Source: Streptomyces cinnabarinus (GTDB lineage: Bacteria; Actinomycetota; Actinomycetes; Streptomycetales; Streptomycetaceae). Taken from it: a DNA stretch of 64,000 bases. Below the pieces are notes generated by a model. That model worked only from the letters and a program-made list of their open reading frames with translations. It did no database searches and was not told where the DNA came from. The stretch is from assembly GCF_027270315.1 (NCBI RefSeq), contig NZ_CP114413.1, positions 5,890,001-5,954,000 on the forward strand. Reading direction: 5' to 3'. The position numbers and the translations under genes were made by a program. Shown here in pieces: positions 1 through 7,471 of the stretch (positions within the stretch are counted from its first letter, which is position 1; the number at the start of each line of letters is the position of its first letter).

Positions 1-2
1 CC

Positions 3-527
3 ATCAAGCTTCTCGCGGGCATCGGCGAGCCGCTGGTCGGCCGCCTGATGATCTACGACGCCCTGGAGATGCAGTACCGCCAGGTCAAGGTCCGCAAGGA
101 TCCGAACTGCGCGGTCTGCGGCGAGAACCCCACCGTCACCGAGCTCATCGACTACGAGGCCTTCTGCGGCGTCGTCTCCGAGGAGGCCCAGGAGGCGGCG
201 GCCGGCTCCACGATCACTCCCAAGCAGCTCAAGGAGTGGATCGACGACGGCGAGAACATCGAGATCATCGACGTCCGTGAGATCAACGAGTACGAGATCG
301 TCTCGATCCCCGGCGCCAAGCTGATTCCGAAGAACGAGTTCCTCATGGGCACCGCCCTCGAGGGCCTCCCCCAGGACAAGAAGATCGTCCTGCACTGCAA
401 GACGGGCGTCCGCAGCGCGGAGGTGCTCGCGGTCCTGAAGTCCGCGGGCTTCTCCGACGCGGTCCACGTCGGCGGCGGCGTCATCGGCTGGGTCCACCAG
501 ATCGAACCGAGCAAGCCGGTCTACTGA
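3..527 (+). CDS. moeZ: MoeZ-type adenylyltransferase/sulfurtransferase, C-terminal part (5' truncated by window)
   Basis: Only the C-terminal ~174 residues are present; the reading frame is open from the first bases. The visible part starts with the end of a ThiF/MoeB E1-like adenylyltransferase domain, including one zinc-binding CxxC (CAVCG, from base ~108). A rhodanese domain follows, with the active-site loop HCKTGVRSAE near the end. MoeZ proteins adenylate the C-terminal glycine of small sulfur carriers (MoaD, CysO, ThiS-like) and transfer rhodanese-bound sulfur to them, feeding molybdopterin and cysteine/thiamine sulfur pathways in the cytoplasm. The fusion of E1 and rhodanese separates MoeZ from plain MoeB. 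The gene runs into a strong hairpin at 551-585, which separates it from the converging hydrolase gene. Confidence 0.93.
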   Translation: MKLLAGIGEPLVGRLMIYDALEMQYRQVKVRKDPNCAVCGENPTVTELIDYEAFCGVVSEEAQEAAAGSTITPKQLKEWIDDGENIEIIDVREINEYEIVSIPGAKLIPKNEFLMGTALEGLPQDKKIVLHCKTGVRSAEVLAVLKSAGFSDAVHVGGGVIGWVHQIEPSKPVY

Positions 528-550
528 GCCGGTCTCCCGGCCGGCGCGGC

Positions 551-585
551 GGGGGCTCCAGATGCCTTGGGCGTCTGGGGCCCCC
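551..585. terminator. Bidirectional hairpin terminator between moeZ and converging hydrolase gene
   Basis: Arms 551-566 and 570-585 form a 16-bp stem with two G-T pairs and a 3-nt loop. No clear U-tract follows. It sits in the 65-bp gap between two converging stop codons, the usual place for a shared Streptomyces terminator. Confidence 0.75.
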
Positions 586-592
586 GTTCGCG

Positions 593-2155
593 TCAGGAGC
601 AGACCTTGCCGTCCTTCGGGACCGTGCCGGAGAGCAGGTAGTCGTCGATCGTGGAGTCGACGCAGCCGCTGCCACTGCCGTAGGCGCCGTGTCCCTCGCC
701 CTTCCAGGTGAGGACCACACCGACGTCCTTGCCCAGCTCGTCCGCCATCTTGCGGGCGCCCTCGTACGGCGTGGCCGGGTCGCCGGTGTTGCCCACGACC
801 AGGACCGGCGCCGCTCCCGCTGCGCTGACCTCGGGGGTGTCGTGCTGGCCGGGTACCGGCCAGTCGTGGCACCAGCCGGCCGTGTCCCAGCCCAGGAACG
901 TGCCGAACACCGGCGAGATCTTCTCGAACTCGGGCAGCAGCTTCTTCGTCTCCTCGGCGGTCGGCCGCTGCTTGGCGTCCAAGCACGATATGACGCGCTG
1001 TGAGTGGGTCGTCGTGCCGTAGCTGCCCGACGCGTCACGCTCGTTGTAGCCGTCGGCGAGCGTCAGCAGCTCCGAGCCGTCCCCCGATTCCGCCGCCTCC
1101 AGGGCGCTGGTCAGGGTCGGCCAGCTGGACTCGCTGTACAGCGGCAGCACGATGCCGGTGACCGCCAGGGACTGCGTCAGCTTCCGGTCGGAGGACGTCG
1201 GCAGGGGGTTCGCGTCGATGCGGTCCAGCATGTCCGCGATCTTCCGTGAGCCCTCCTGAGGATCCTGCCCGGTGGACTTCAGGTAGTTGTTCAGCGCCCG
1301 CTGGAAGCCCCTGGCCTGGTTCTTGGCGTGGTCCACGGTGTCGGCGCTCGGGTCGACGACCGCGTCGAGGACCAGCCGCCCCACGTTCTGCGGGAACAAG
1401 TGGGCGTACACACCGCCCAGTTCGGTGCCGTAGGAGATGCCGAAGTAGTGCATCTTGTCGTCGCCGAGGACCTGGCGCAGCAGGTCCATGTCGCGGGCGG
1501 TGTCGGTGGTCGACACATGGGCCATCAGCTTGCCGGCCGACTTCTCGCAGCCCTGGCCGAAGGCGGCGGCGTCCTTGAGGTACGCGGTCTCCTCGGCCGG
1601 GGTGTCGGGCGTGGCGTCCACCGACTCGGCGGCTTGGATCTCCTGGTCGCTGCGGCAGCGCACGCCCTCGCTGGAGGCGACCCCGCGCGGGTCGAAGCTC
1701 ACCAGGTCGTAGCGCTTGTGCAGTTCGGACGCGGTGGAGGCGTAGTACGGCATCATCGAGACGCCCGAGCCGCCGGGGCCACCGAAGTTGAACAGCAACG
1801 AGCCGATGCGGTCGTCGCCGGTAGCCTCGGAGCGGATCAGGGCGATCCCGATGGTCCTGCTCTTCGGCTTCGTCCAGTCCAGCGGCACCTTGAGCGTCGC
1901 GCACTGCCAGTCGCCGCCCGGAGGGGCGGAGCCCTCGGTGGCCTCGCATTCGCCCCAGTCGAGCTTCTGGGACGTCAGGGAGGCAGGCAACGGCACCTTG
2001 GTCCCCGAGGTTCCGGAGGAGGCCGACGGGGTTCTGCTGGTCTCCTCGCCGGCCTTGCCGTCACCGCCCTCGTCGCTCCCCGAGCTGCACCCGGTCACCA
2101 GGAGCCCGGCGGCGGCCGTCGCAGCCGCCCACCGTAGGAAACGCGCCATGTGCAC
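593..2155 (-). CDS. Secreted lipoprotein alpha/beta hydrolase, Tap/SlpD-type (peptidase S33 family)
   Basis: A 520-aa protein (518 if the second Met at 2149 is used). A positively charged start and hydrophobic stretch end in the lipobox LLVTGC, so it is predicted to be a lipid-anchored exported protein, followed by a Ser/Gly/Thr-rich linker. The hydrolase core carries the oxyanion-region motif NFGGPGGSG, the nucleophile elbow GISYGTE, an acid-loop VVGNTGDPATPYEGA and a C-terminal GEGHGAYG histidine. These are the hallmarks of tripeptidyl-aminopeptidase-like hydrolases (TAP C-terminal domain), which release short peptides from protein N-termini outside the cell. The downstream neighbour at 2287-3828 is a close paralog in the same orientation, suggesting tandem duplication. 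The exact substrate is inferred from family only. Confidence 0.9.
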   Translation of the reverse strand: MHMARFLRWAAATAAAGLLVTGCSSGSDEGGDGKAGEETSRTPSASSGTSGTKVPLPASLTSQKLDWGECEATEGSAPPGGDWQCATLKVPLDWTKPKSRTIGIALIRSEATGDDRIGSLLFNFGGPGGSGVSMMPYYASTASELHKRYDLVSFDPRGVASSEGVRCRSDQEIQAAESVDATPDTPAEETAYLKDAAAFGQGCEKSAGKLMAHVSTTDTARDMDLLRQVLGDDKMHYFGISYGTELGGVYAHLFPQNVGRLVLDAVVDPSADTVDHAKNQARGFQRALNNYLKSTGQDPQEGSRKIADMLDRIDANPLPTSSDRKLTQSLAVTGIVLPLYSESSWPTLTSALEAAESGDGSELLTLADGYNERDASGSYGTTTHSQRVISCLDAKQRPTAEETKKLLPEFEKISPVFGTFLGWDTAGWCHDWPVPGQHDTPEVSAAGAAPVLVVGNTGDPATPYEGARKMADELGKDVGVVLTWKGEGHGAYGSGSGCVDSTIDDYLLSGTVPKDGKVCS

Positions 2156-2286
2156 TACCCCCCTCGCAGGCCGTCCGCACCGTGCAGCGGATGGCGGTCA
2201 GGCCATAGTAGGCATAGTCCCCGAGACCTGCCCCAGCCTGTGGATAATCTTCTGACCTGCGGGTTTATCTTGCCCTCCCGGGGTTG

Positions 2287-3828
2287 TCAGGTGCAGACCG
2301 TGCCGGCCGTGGGCACTTTCCCGGTCAGCAGATAGCCGTTCACCGCGTTCTGTACACACTTGTTCTTGCTGTCGTAGGCCCCGTGTCCCTGGCCCCGGTA
2401 CGTCAGCTCGACACCCACGCCCTCGCCCAGCGCCTGCACCATCCTCCGGGCGCCTTCGTAGGGCGTGGCCGGGTCGCCGGTGTTGCCCACGACGAGGATC
2501 GGGGCCGATCCGGGCGCGCTCACATCGGGGTGGTCGGCGGCGCCGTCCACGGCCCAGTCGGTGCAGCTGACCATGCCCCAGGCCAGGAAGTCGCCGAACA
2601 GCTCCGAGGCCGCGCGGAACTCCGGCAGCCTCGACTCCACGAACTCGGCGGTGTAACGCGGCTTGTCGTCGGCGCAGTTGATGGACACGTTGGCCGCGGT
2701 GATGTTGCTGTACTCGCCGTTCTCGCTGCGGCCGTTCATCGAGTCGGAGAGCAGCATCAGGATCCTGCCGTCACCGTCGTACGCCTGCTGGAGGCCCTCG
2801 GTGAGGTACTCCCAGAAGTCCTGCGAGTACAGTGCCTGCGCGATGCCGTTGGTCGCGGCGGTCTGGGTCAGGTCGCGCGGGAAGATGCCCGGCAGCGGCT
2901 TGCGGTCGAGTTCCGCCAGCAGTGCGGCGATACGGTCCTTCACGTCCTGCGCGCTGTCGCCGATCGGGCAGTCCTCGATCTTCGAGGTGCAGTCCTCGGC
3001 GAAGTTGTCGAGCGCCCGCTGGAATCCCCTGGCCTGGCCGAGCGAGCCCTGCTCGGGGTTCTGCGTCGGGTCGACGACCGCGTCGAAGACGGCACGCCCG
3101 ACGCGCTCGGGGAACAGATGCGCGTACACACCGCCGAGTTCGGTGCCGTAGGAGATGCCGAAGTAGTGGAGCTTGTCGTCGCCGAGGACCTGGCGCATCA
3201 GATCCATGTCGCGGGCCGCGTCGGTGGTGCGCACACGCGGCAGCATCTTCTCGGAGTTCTTCTCGCAGGCCGCGTTGAACTCCTTGGTGCTGTCCAGCAG
3301 CTCGGTGCGCTCGGCGGCGTCGTCCGGGGTCGCGTCCTGCTGGAAGAAGGCGTCGAGCTGCTGGTCGTTCTCGCATTTCACCGGCGCGCTGCGGCCGACC
3401 CCGCGCGGGTCGAAGCTGACCAGGTCGTACCGGGTGCGCAGGGCCGCGTAGTCCTCACCGAAGGCGGGCAGCGTGGTGACGCCCGAGCCGCCGGGGCCGC
3501 CGAAGTTGAACAGGAGCGAGCCGATGCGCTCGCTCTTGTCGCCGCTCGCCTCCGCGCGGATCAGCGCGAGGCCGATCGTGTCCCCTTTGGGCTCGGACCA
3601 GTCCAGGGGCGCCTTCATGGTGGCGCACTGCCACTCGTCGCCGTTCGGCAGCGGGGAGGGGGCGCTGCCGCCGCCCTCGGCCTGGGAAGGGGCCGGGCAG
3701 TCCTCCCAGTTCAGCTGCTGGGCCGTCAGATCCTCGTCCTCGGAGTCCTCGCCGCACCCCGTCAGCAGCGGGGAAATCAACAGGGTGGCGGTCAGGACTG
3801 CGGCGCGCAGGCGGGAGGGGTTCGGCAT
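2287..3828 (-). CDS. Secreted lipoprotein alpha/beta hydrolase, Tap/SlpD-type, paralog of the preceding gene
   Basis: A 513-aa protein starting MPNPSRLRAAVL, followed by a lipobox (SPLLTGC) and an acidic linker. It shares every catalytic block of the paralog at 593-2155: NFGGPGGSG, GISYGTELGGVYAHLFP, VVGNTGDPATPYEGARR and GQGHGAYDS, with conserved C-terminal cysteines that may pair outside the cell. A much longer in-frame reading frame extends upstream, but the lipoprotein signal fixes the real start at 3828. The two genes are separated by 131 bp that contain an AT-richer promoter-like stretch (2200-2275), so they may be transcribed separately. Role: extracellular peptide hydrolysis, inferred from the family. 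Confidence 0.9.
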   Translation of the reverse strand: MPNPSRLRAAVLTATLLISPLLTGCGEDSEDEDLTAQQLNWEDCPAPSQAEGGGSAPSPLPNGDEWQCATMKAPLDWSEPKGDTIGLALIRAEASGDKSERIGSLLFNFGGPGGSGVTTLPAFGEDYAALRTRYDLVSFDPRGVGRSAPVKCENDQQLDAFFQQDATPDDAAERTELLDSTKEFNAACEKNSEKMLPRVRTTDAARDMDLMRQVLGDDKLHYFGISYGTELGGVYAHLFPERVGRAVFDAVVDPTQNPEQGSLGQARGFQRALDNFAEDCTSKIEDCPIGDSAQDVKDRIAALLAELDRKPLPGIFPRDLTQTAATNGIAQALYSQDFWEYLTEGLQQAYDGDGRILMLLSDSMNGRSENGEYSNITAANVSINCADDKPRYTAEFVESRLPEFRAASELFGDFLAWGMVSCTDWAVDGAADHPDVSAPGSAPILVVGNTGDPATPYEGARRMVQALGEGVGVELTYRGQGHGAYDSKNKCVQNAVNGYLLTGKVPTAGTVCT

Positions 3829-3914
3829 GATCCCATCCTGCGGTCGCGCACGACCGGACGCTCGGGGCGCGGGCCGTAAGAGGTACGGGCCGTAGGAGGT
3901 GCGGGGCCGCCCTG

Positions 3915-6641
3915 CTAGAGCGCGCCCTTGCGTGTGAGGTGGTTGAACGCCAGCCAGCCCGGCAGGACCGGCAGCCACAGGGTCAGCAGCCGGAACAGCA
4001 GGACGGACGGGGCGGCGACCTCGCTGGGCAGGCCCACCGCGATCAGACCGACCGTCAGGGTCGCCTCCACCGCGCCCACACCGCCCGGGGTCGGGGCGGC
4101 GGAGCCGAGCGCGTTGCCCGCGAGGAAGACGACCGCGACGCTGGCGAGGCTGATCGAGGTCTGCTCGTCGCCGAAGGCTCGGATGGAGGCGTCCAGGCAC
4201 ATCACGAAGCACGCCGTCAGCAGCAGCATGCCGCCGATGCCGGTGATCAGCTTCTGGGGCCGCTGGAGCACATCGAGCATGCGCGGCACCACGCCCGCGA
4301 AAAGCGACCGCACGCGCGTGACGACGAATTTGCGCAGGAACGGCACCGAGGTCACCACGAGCACGAGCACCGCGACCGTCAGCAGACCCGCGATGACCGT
4401 CCGGGACGGCGACAGCGAGGGCGTCTTCTCGGTACCGGTCAGATAGCCGAAGGACAGCAGCATCAGGATGTGGCAGCCGAGCCCGAACAACTGCGACGCG
4501 CCCACACTCGCCACCGCGAGCCCGGGGCGCACGCCCGAGCGTTGCAGGAAGCGCGTGTTGAGGGCCACGCCGCCGACCGCGGCGGGCGCGACGATCTTCA
4601 CGAAGGACCCGGCGACCTGCGCCGCCACGGTCCGCATGAACGGCACCCGCTCCGGCACGAAGCCGAGCAGCGCCATCGCCGCCGCGAAGTAGCTGGCCGC
4701 CGAGAACAGCACGGCCGCGGCCACCCAGCCCCATTCGGCGTTGGCGACCAGCGGGCCGAACTCGATGTGGGTGAGCTGCGTCAGCAGGAAGTACGCGCCG
4801 ATGGCTCCGGCGATGAAGCTGATCAGCGTGCGCGGCCGGACGCGCTCCAGGCGGGCCGGTTCGACCGGAGCCTGCGGCCTGATCAGCAGTACCTGATGCC
4901 GGATCTGGGTGAGCAGATCCTCCTCGCGCGCTTCGTCGATGGCCTCGTCGATGGCCCGCTTCTCGGCGCGGGCCTGGGCGCGTACGGCCTTCTTGTCGGC
5001 CTTCTCCAGGACGGGCACGGCCTCTTCGGCGGCGGCCTCCGCGCGCGCCTGCTTGGCCAGCCGGGAGGCATCCAGGACCGCCTCGCGCTCGCGTTCCGCC
5101 CGCTCCCGGGCCAGTCGGCGCAGCGTCGCGCGCGTGGAGCGCGTCAGCGCGATGGGCTGGAGCATCGGCAGACAGTCCGCCACGGCGTCGGGGCCGAGGA
5201 CGCCGACCGCCGAGGCAACGGCGCGTTCGGCGCCCACCCGCAGTCCGAGCGTCGTCACGAGCTGCGCGATGTCCATGCGCAGCAGGAGCTCACCGGCCGC
5301 GATCTCACCGCCGCGCAGATCGGTGAGGATCACCGTGCCGGAACGATCCACCAGAATCGCGTCACCCGCGAGCCTGCGGTGCGCGATACGGCGGGACTGC
5401 AAGGCCCGTACCTGATGCCAGGTGTTGCGCAGCAGCTCGTCGGTGATCTCCTCGTCCGCGAGCGAGTCCAGCGTGCGGCCGCCGCTGTGCTCGTAGACCA
5501 GCATCACCGCGTCGGGGCCCAGCTCGGAGGTCGCGATCAGCTTGGGGGCGTTGGCGCCGGCCGCGATGGCCGCGTAGGCGAGCAGCGCCTCCTGCTCCAG
5601 TGCCTGGCGCAGCGACTGGAGGCTGCGGCGCGTGGCGATGCCGCGCAGCGTCAGATTGCGCCAGACGCGGTAGAAGAAGCCCTGCGCCTGCTGTTCCCGG
5701 TCGACCACGGTGACGTCCAGCGGTGGGCCGTCCTCCAGGGTGACGAAGTAGCGCCGGCCGCGGTCTCCGCTGTCGCCGTGGTCCGGGGTCTCGTCGCGGG
5801 CCGCGCTCACCGGGCGGAAGCCGACGGTCCGCAGGCCCGCCATCAGGGTCCGGCCGGTGGGGCGGACGTTGGGGGAGCCGACCGCGTACAGCGTGCCGTA
5901 GGCCACGGACCAGCCGATCAGCACCGTGAGGATGATCGAGAACGGTGTGGTGTACCCGGTGACGAGCATCGAGAAGGCGTCGAGCATCAGCACGATCCAC
6001 AGCACCGCGCGCCAGCGCGGCCGACGGGACATGCCGACCGCCGTCATGTACGCGATGACCGGGGCCAGATAGCCGTGCACCGGGTCGGTCAGGGCGTTGA
6101 TGTCGCCGGGGGAGGGCTGTGTGAGCGCCTCCTGGATCGAGTCGGGGGCGGCCTTGGCGACCCAGAGGTCGGTGGCGAGTGTCACACCGTGCGCGAGGAC
6201 GGCGGCGAGCACACCGTCGGCGATGCGCAGCCCGTCGCGCTTGATCAGCCGTTCGATCGCGAACGCGACCGGAACCAGCAGGATGGCGATGCTGGAGGCG
6301 AGTCCCGCGATCTTGATGAGCAGGTCGGGCGCCTGGCCGGTGCCCTTGTTGATGTCCTGTTCGAGACCCGAGGTGGTGCCGTGCGCGAACGCGGCGATGG
6401 CGATCAGTACGGCCACCGCCAGGACGCCCACCAGGAACCGCATGAGGTCGGAGGGACGGTGCACGCGCGCGGGGAGCAGCGGTTCGTCGCCCTCCACCTC
6501 GTCGGTGTGCGGCTCGTCGTACCCCGTGGGCTTGTCGGCGTCGTTCGTGGCCGCGCCCTTCCTGTCGTCGGCGGCGTCCGGGCGCGACGAAGCCTCAGAG
6601 GTGCTCTCCGCATCCTCGGGGTGCACACCCTGCTGCTTCAT
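3915..6641 (-). CDS. Membrane protein: pseudokinase-like domain fused to LPG-synthase/YbhN-type flippase domain
   Basis: A 908-aa protein from ATG 6641 (upstream AAGAAGAG); a TTG at 6665 would add eight residues. Order: acidic cytoplasmic N-terminus; about five membrane segments (roughly residues 65-260); a protein-kinase-like fold (~300-510) in which the usual HRDLxxxN reads HRRLAGDAI and DFG reads DLRG; an Ala/Glu/Lys/Arg-rich helical stretch (~515-590); and a C-terminal multi-pass region (~605-908) typical of the lysylphosphatidylglycerol synthase/UPF0104 (YbhN) family, with the motif SAAPTPGGVGAVEA. The family moves lipids or lipid-linked substrates across membranes. The degenerate kinase suggests regulation or binding rather than phosphotransfer. 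No operon partner is evident; neighbours on both sides have separate signals. Confidence 0.82.
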   Translation of the reverse strand: MKQQGVHPEDAESTSEASSRPDAADDRKGAATNDADKPTGYDEPHTDEVEGDEPLLPARVHRPSDLMRFLVGVLAVAVLIAIAAFAHGTTSGLEQDINKGTGQAPDLLIKIAGLASSIAILLVPVAFAIERLIKRDGLRIADGVLAAVLAHGVTLATDLWVAKAAPDSIQEALTQPSPGDINALTDPVHGYLAPVIAYMTAVGMSRRPRWRAVLWIVLMLDAFSMLVTGYTTPFSIILTVLIGWSVAYGTLYAVGSPNVRPTGRTLMAGLRTVGFRPVSAARDETPDHGDSGDRGRRYFVTLEDGPPLDVTVVDREQQAQGFFYRVWRNLTLRGIATRRSLQSLRQALEQEALLAYAAIAAGANAPKLIATSELGPDAVMLVYEHSGGRTLDSLADEEITDELLRNTWHQVRALQSRRIAHRRLAGDAILVDRSGTVILTDLRGGEIAAGELLLRMDIAQLVTTLGLRVGAERAVASAVGVLGPDAVADCLPMLQPIALTRSTRATLRRLARERAEREREAVLDASRLAKQARAEAAAEEAVPVLEKADKKAVRAQARAEKRAIDEAIDEAREEDLLTQIRHQVLLIRPQAPVEPARLERVRPRTLISFIAGAIGAYFLLTQLTHIEFGPLVANAEWGWVAAAVLFSAASYFAAAMALLGFVPERVPFMRTVAAQVAGSFVKIVAPAAVGGVALNTRFLQRSGVRPGLAVASVGASQLFGLGCHILMLLSFGYLTGTEKTPSLSPSRTVIAGLLTVAVLVLVVTSVPFLRKFVVTRVRSLFAGVVPRMLDVLQRPQKLITGIGGMLLLTACFVMCLDASIRAFGDEQTSISLASVAVVFLAGNALGSAAPTPGGVGAVEATLTVGLIAVGLPSEVAAPSVLLFRLLTLWLPVLPGWLAFNHLTRKGAL

Positions 6642-6827
6642 CGTCTCTTCTTGATCTCGTATCAACGGTCACCGCCCGCACGATGGTGGCATGCCCCACC
6701 GACACGCGGGGGCGTCAGGGTGCAGATGCGGGGGCGCACAGTCTGCCGGAAGCGCCGTCCGGGGGCGAGGGCCACGCACCGTCGCGGGCCCGTCACATTG
6801 TCGGTGGGGTGGTGCAGGATGGGGCGG

Positions 6828-7214
6828 ATGAGCGAGGAGAGCCTTCCGGAGGACGCCCGCCCGGAGTACGCGGACGCGCTGCCCGAGTACGCCGAGCGGG
6901 TCCTCGAAGTCGCCGAACTGATTCCGCCCGGGCGCGTCATGACCTACGGGGATGTCGCCGAGTGGCTTCAGGAGGGCGGCCCGAGACAGGTCGGCCGGGT
7001 GATGGCCCTGTACGGCGGCGCGGTGCCGTGGTGGCGTGTCGTCCGCTCGGACGGGGCGCTGCTCCCGGGGCACGAACTGCGGGCCCTCGGCCACTACCGC
7101 GACGAGGGCACCCCGCTGAAGGAGGCCGGCCGGACCACCGAGGGACACCTGCCGCGCCTCGACATGAAACGGGCGCGATGGGACGGCGGTGAACGCGCGG
7201 AAGGTCACACCTGA
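6828..7214 (+). CDS. Alkyltransferase-like DNA-lesion recognition protein (ATL)
   Basis: A 128-aa single-domain protein similar to the DNA-binding C-terminal half of O6-alkylguanine-DNA alkyltransferase. The helix-turn-helix/arginine-finger region (RVMTYGDVAEWLQ and RQVGRVMALYGG) is intact. The catalytic loop PCHRV of true alkyltransferases reads PWWRVV, with Trp in place of the reactive Cys, which defines ATL proteins. ATLs flip and bind O6-alkylguanine and hand it to nucleotide excision repair; they cannot repair it themselves. Starting at ATG 6828 (MSEES) is preferred because the upstream in-frame extension is a shadow of the opposite-strand gene. It is divergent from the flippase gene and lies next to the adnAB/uvrD2 repair block. 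Confidence 0.9.
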   Translation: MSEESLPEDARPEYADALPEYAERVLEVAELIPPGRVMTYGDVAEWLQEGGPRQVGRVMALYGGAVPWWRVVRSDGALLPGHELRALGHYRDEGTPLKEAGRTTEGHLPRLDMKRARWDGGERAEGHT

Positions 7215-7471
7215 CAGCTTCCGCCATCCGCCAGGCCGCGGTGTGACCTGTGATCCGTACGGGGGAAGAAGGGCACATCCGTGGCATGACGTACGTTCGT
7301 GAGTCGAGGGACGCATGTGGCGCGAGCGCCCCGAGGGATGAATCGGAAGCCCTGCTTCCGCCGGATCCGTCGGCGTAGCGTCGGCTGCACGCGTCCCCCT
7401 CATCCCGCCGCCACCGCCCTCCACGCGCGGTGGCCAGCCAACCAGCACACCCACCAGGACCGGCGAACCAC
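7215..7471. other. Intergenic region before adnA; nothing firmly assignable
   Basis: This 257-bp gap holds one possible 30-codon reading frame (7286-7378, ATG start, mixed third-position composition) and a short hairpin (GGAAGC/GCTTCC around 7345-7360). I see no convincing promoter. The little frame could be a leader peptide, but support is weak. Confidence 0.35.

Noticed and set aside
3829..4734. In-frame upstream extension of the second Tap-type hydrolase
   Set aside because: The lipoprotein signal peptide begins at 3828; upstream sequence overlaps the flippase gene in another frame.
3939..6827. Long plus-strand frame opposite the flippase gene, running into the ATL gene
   Set aside because: Composition is Arg/His/Gln-rich without motifs; only its end (from 6828) matches a real protein, so the start was set there.
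7286..7378. Possible 30-codon leader peptide before adnA
   Set aside because: Third-position bias is weak, no terminator or structured attenuator follows and the ribosome site is unconvincing.
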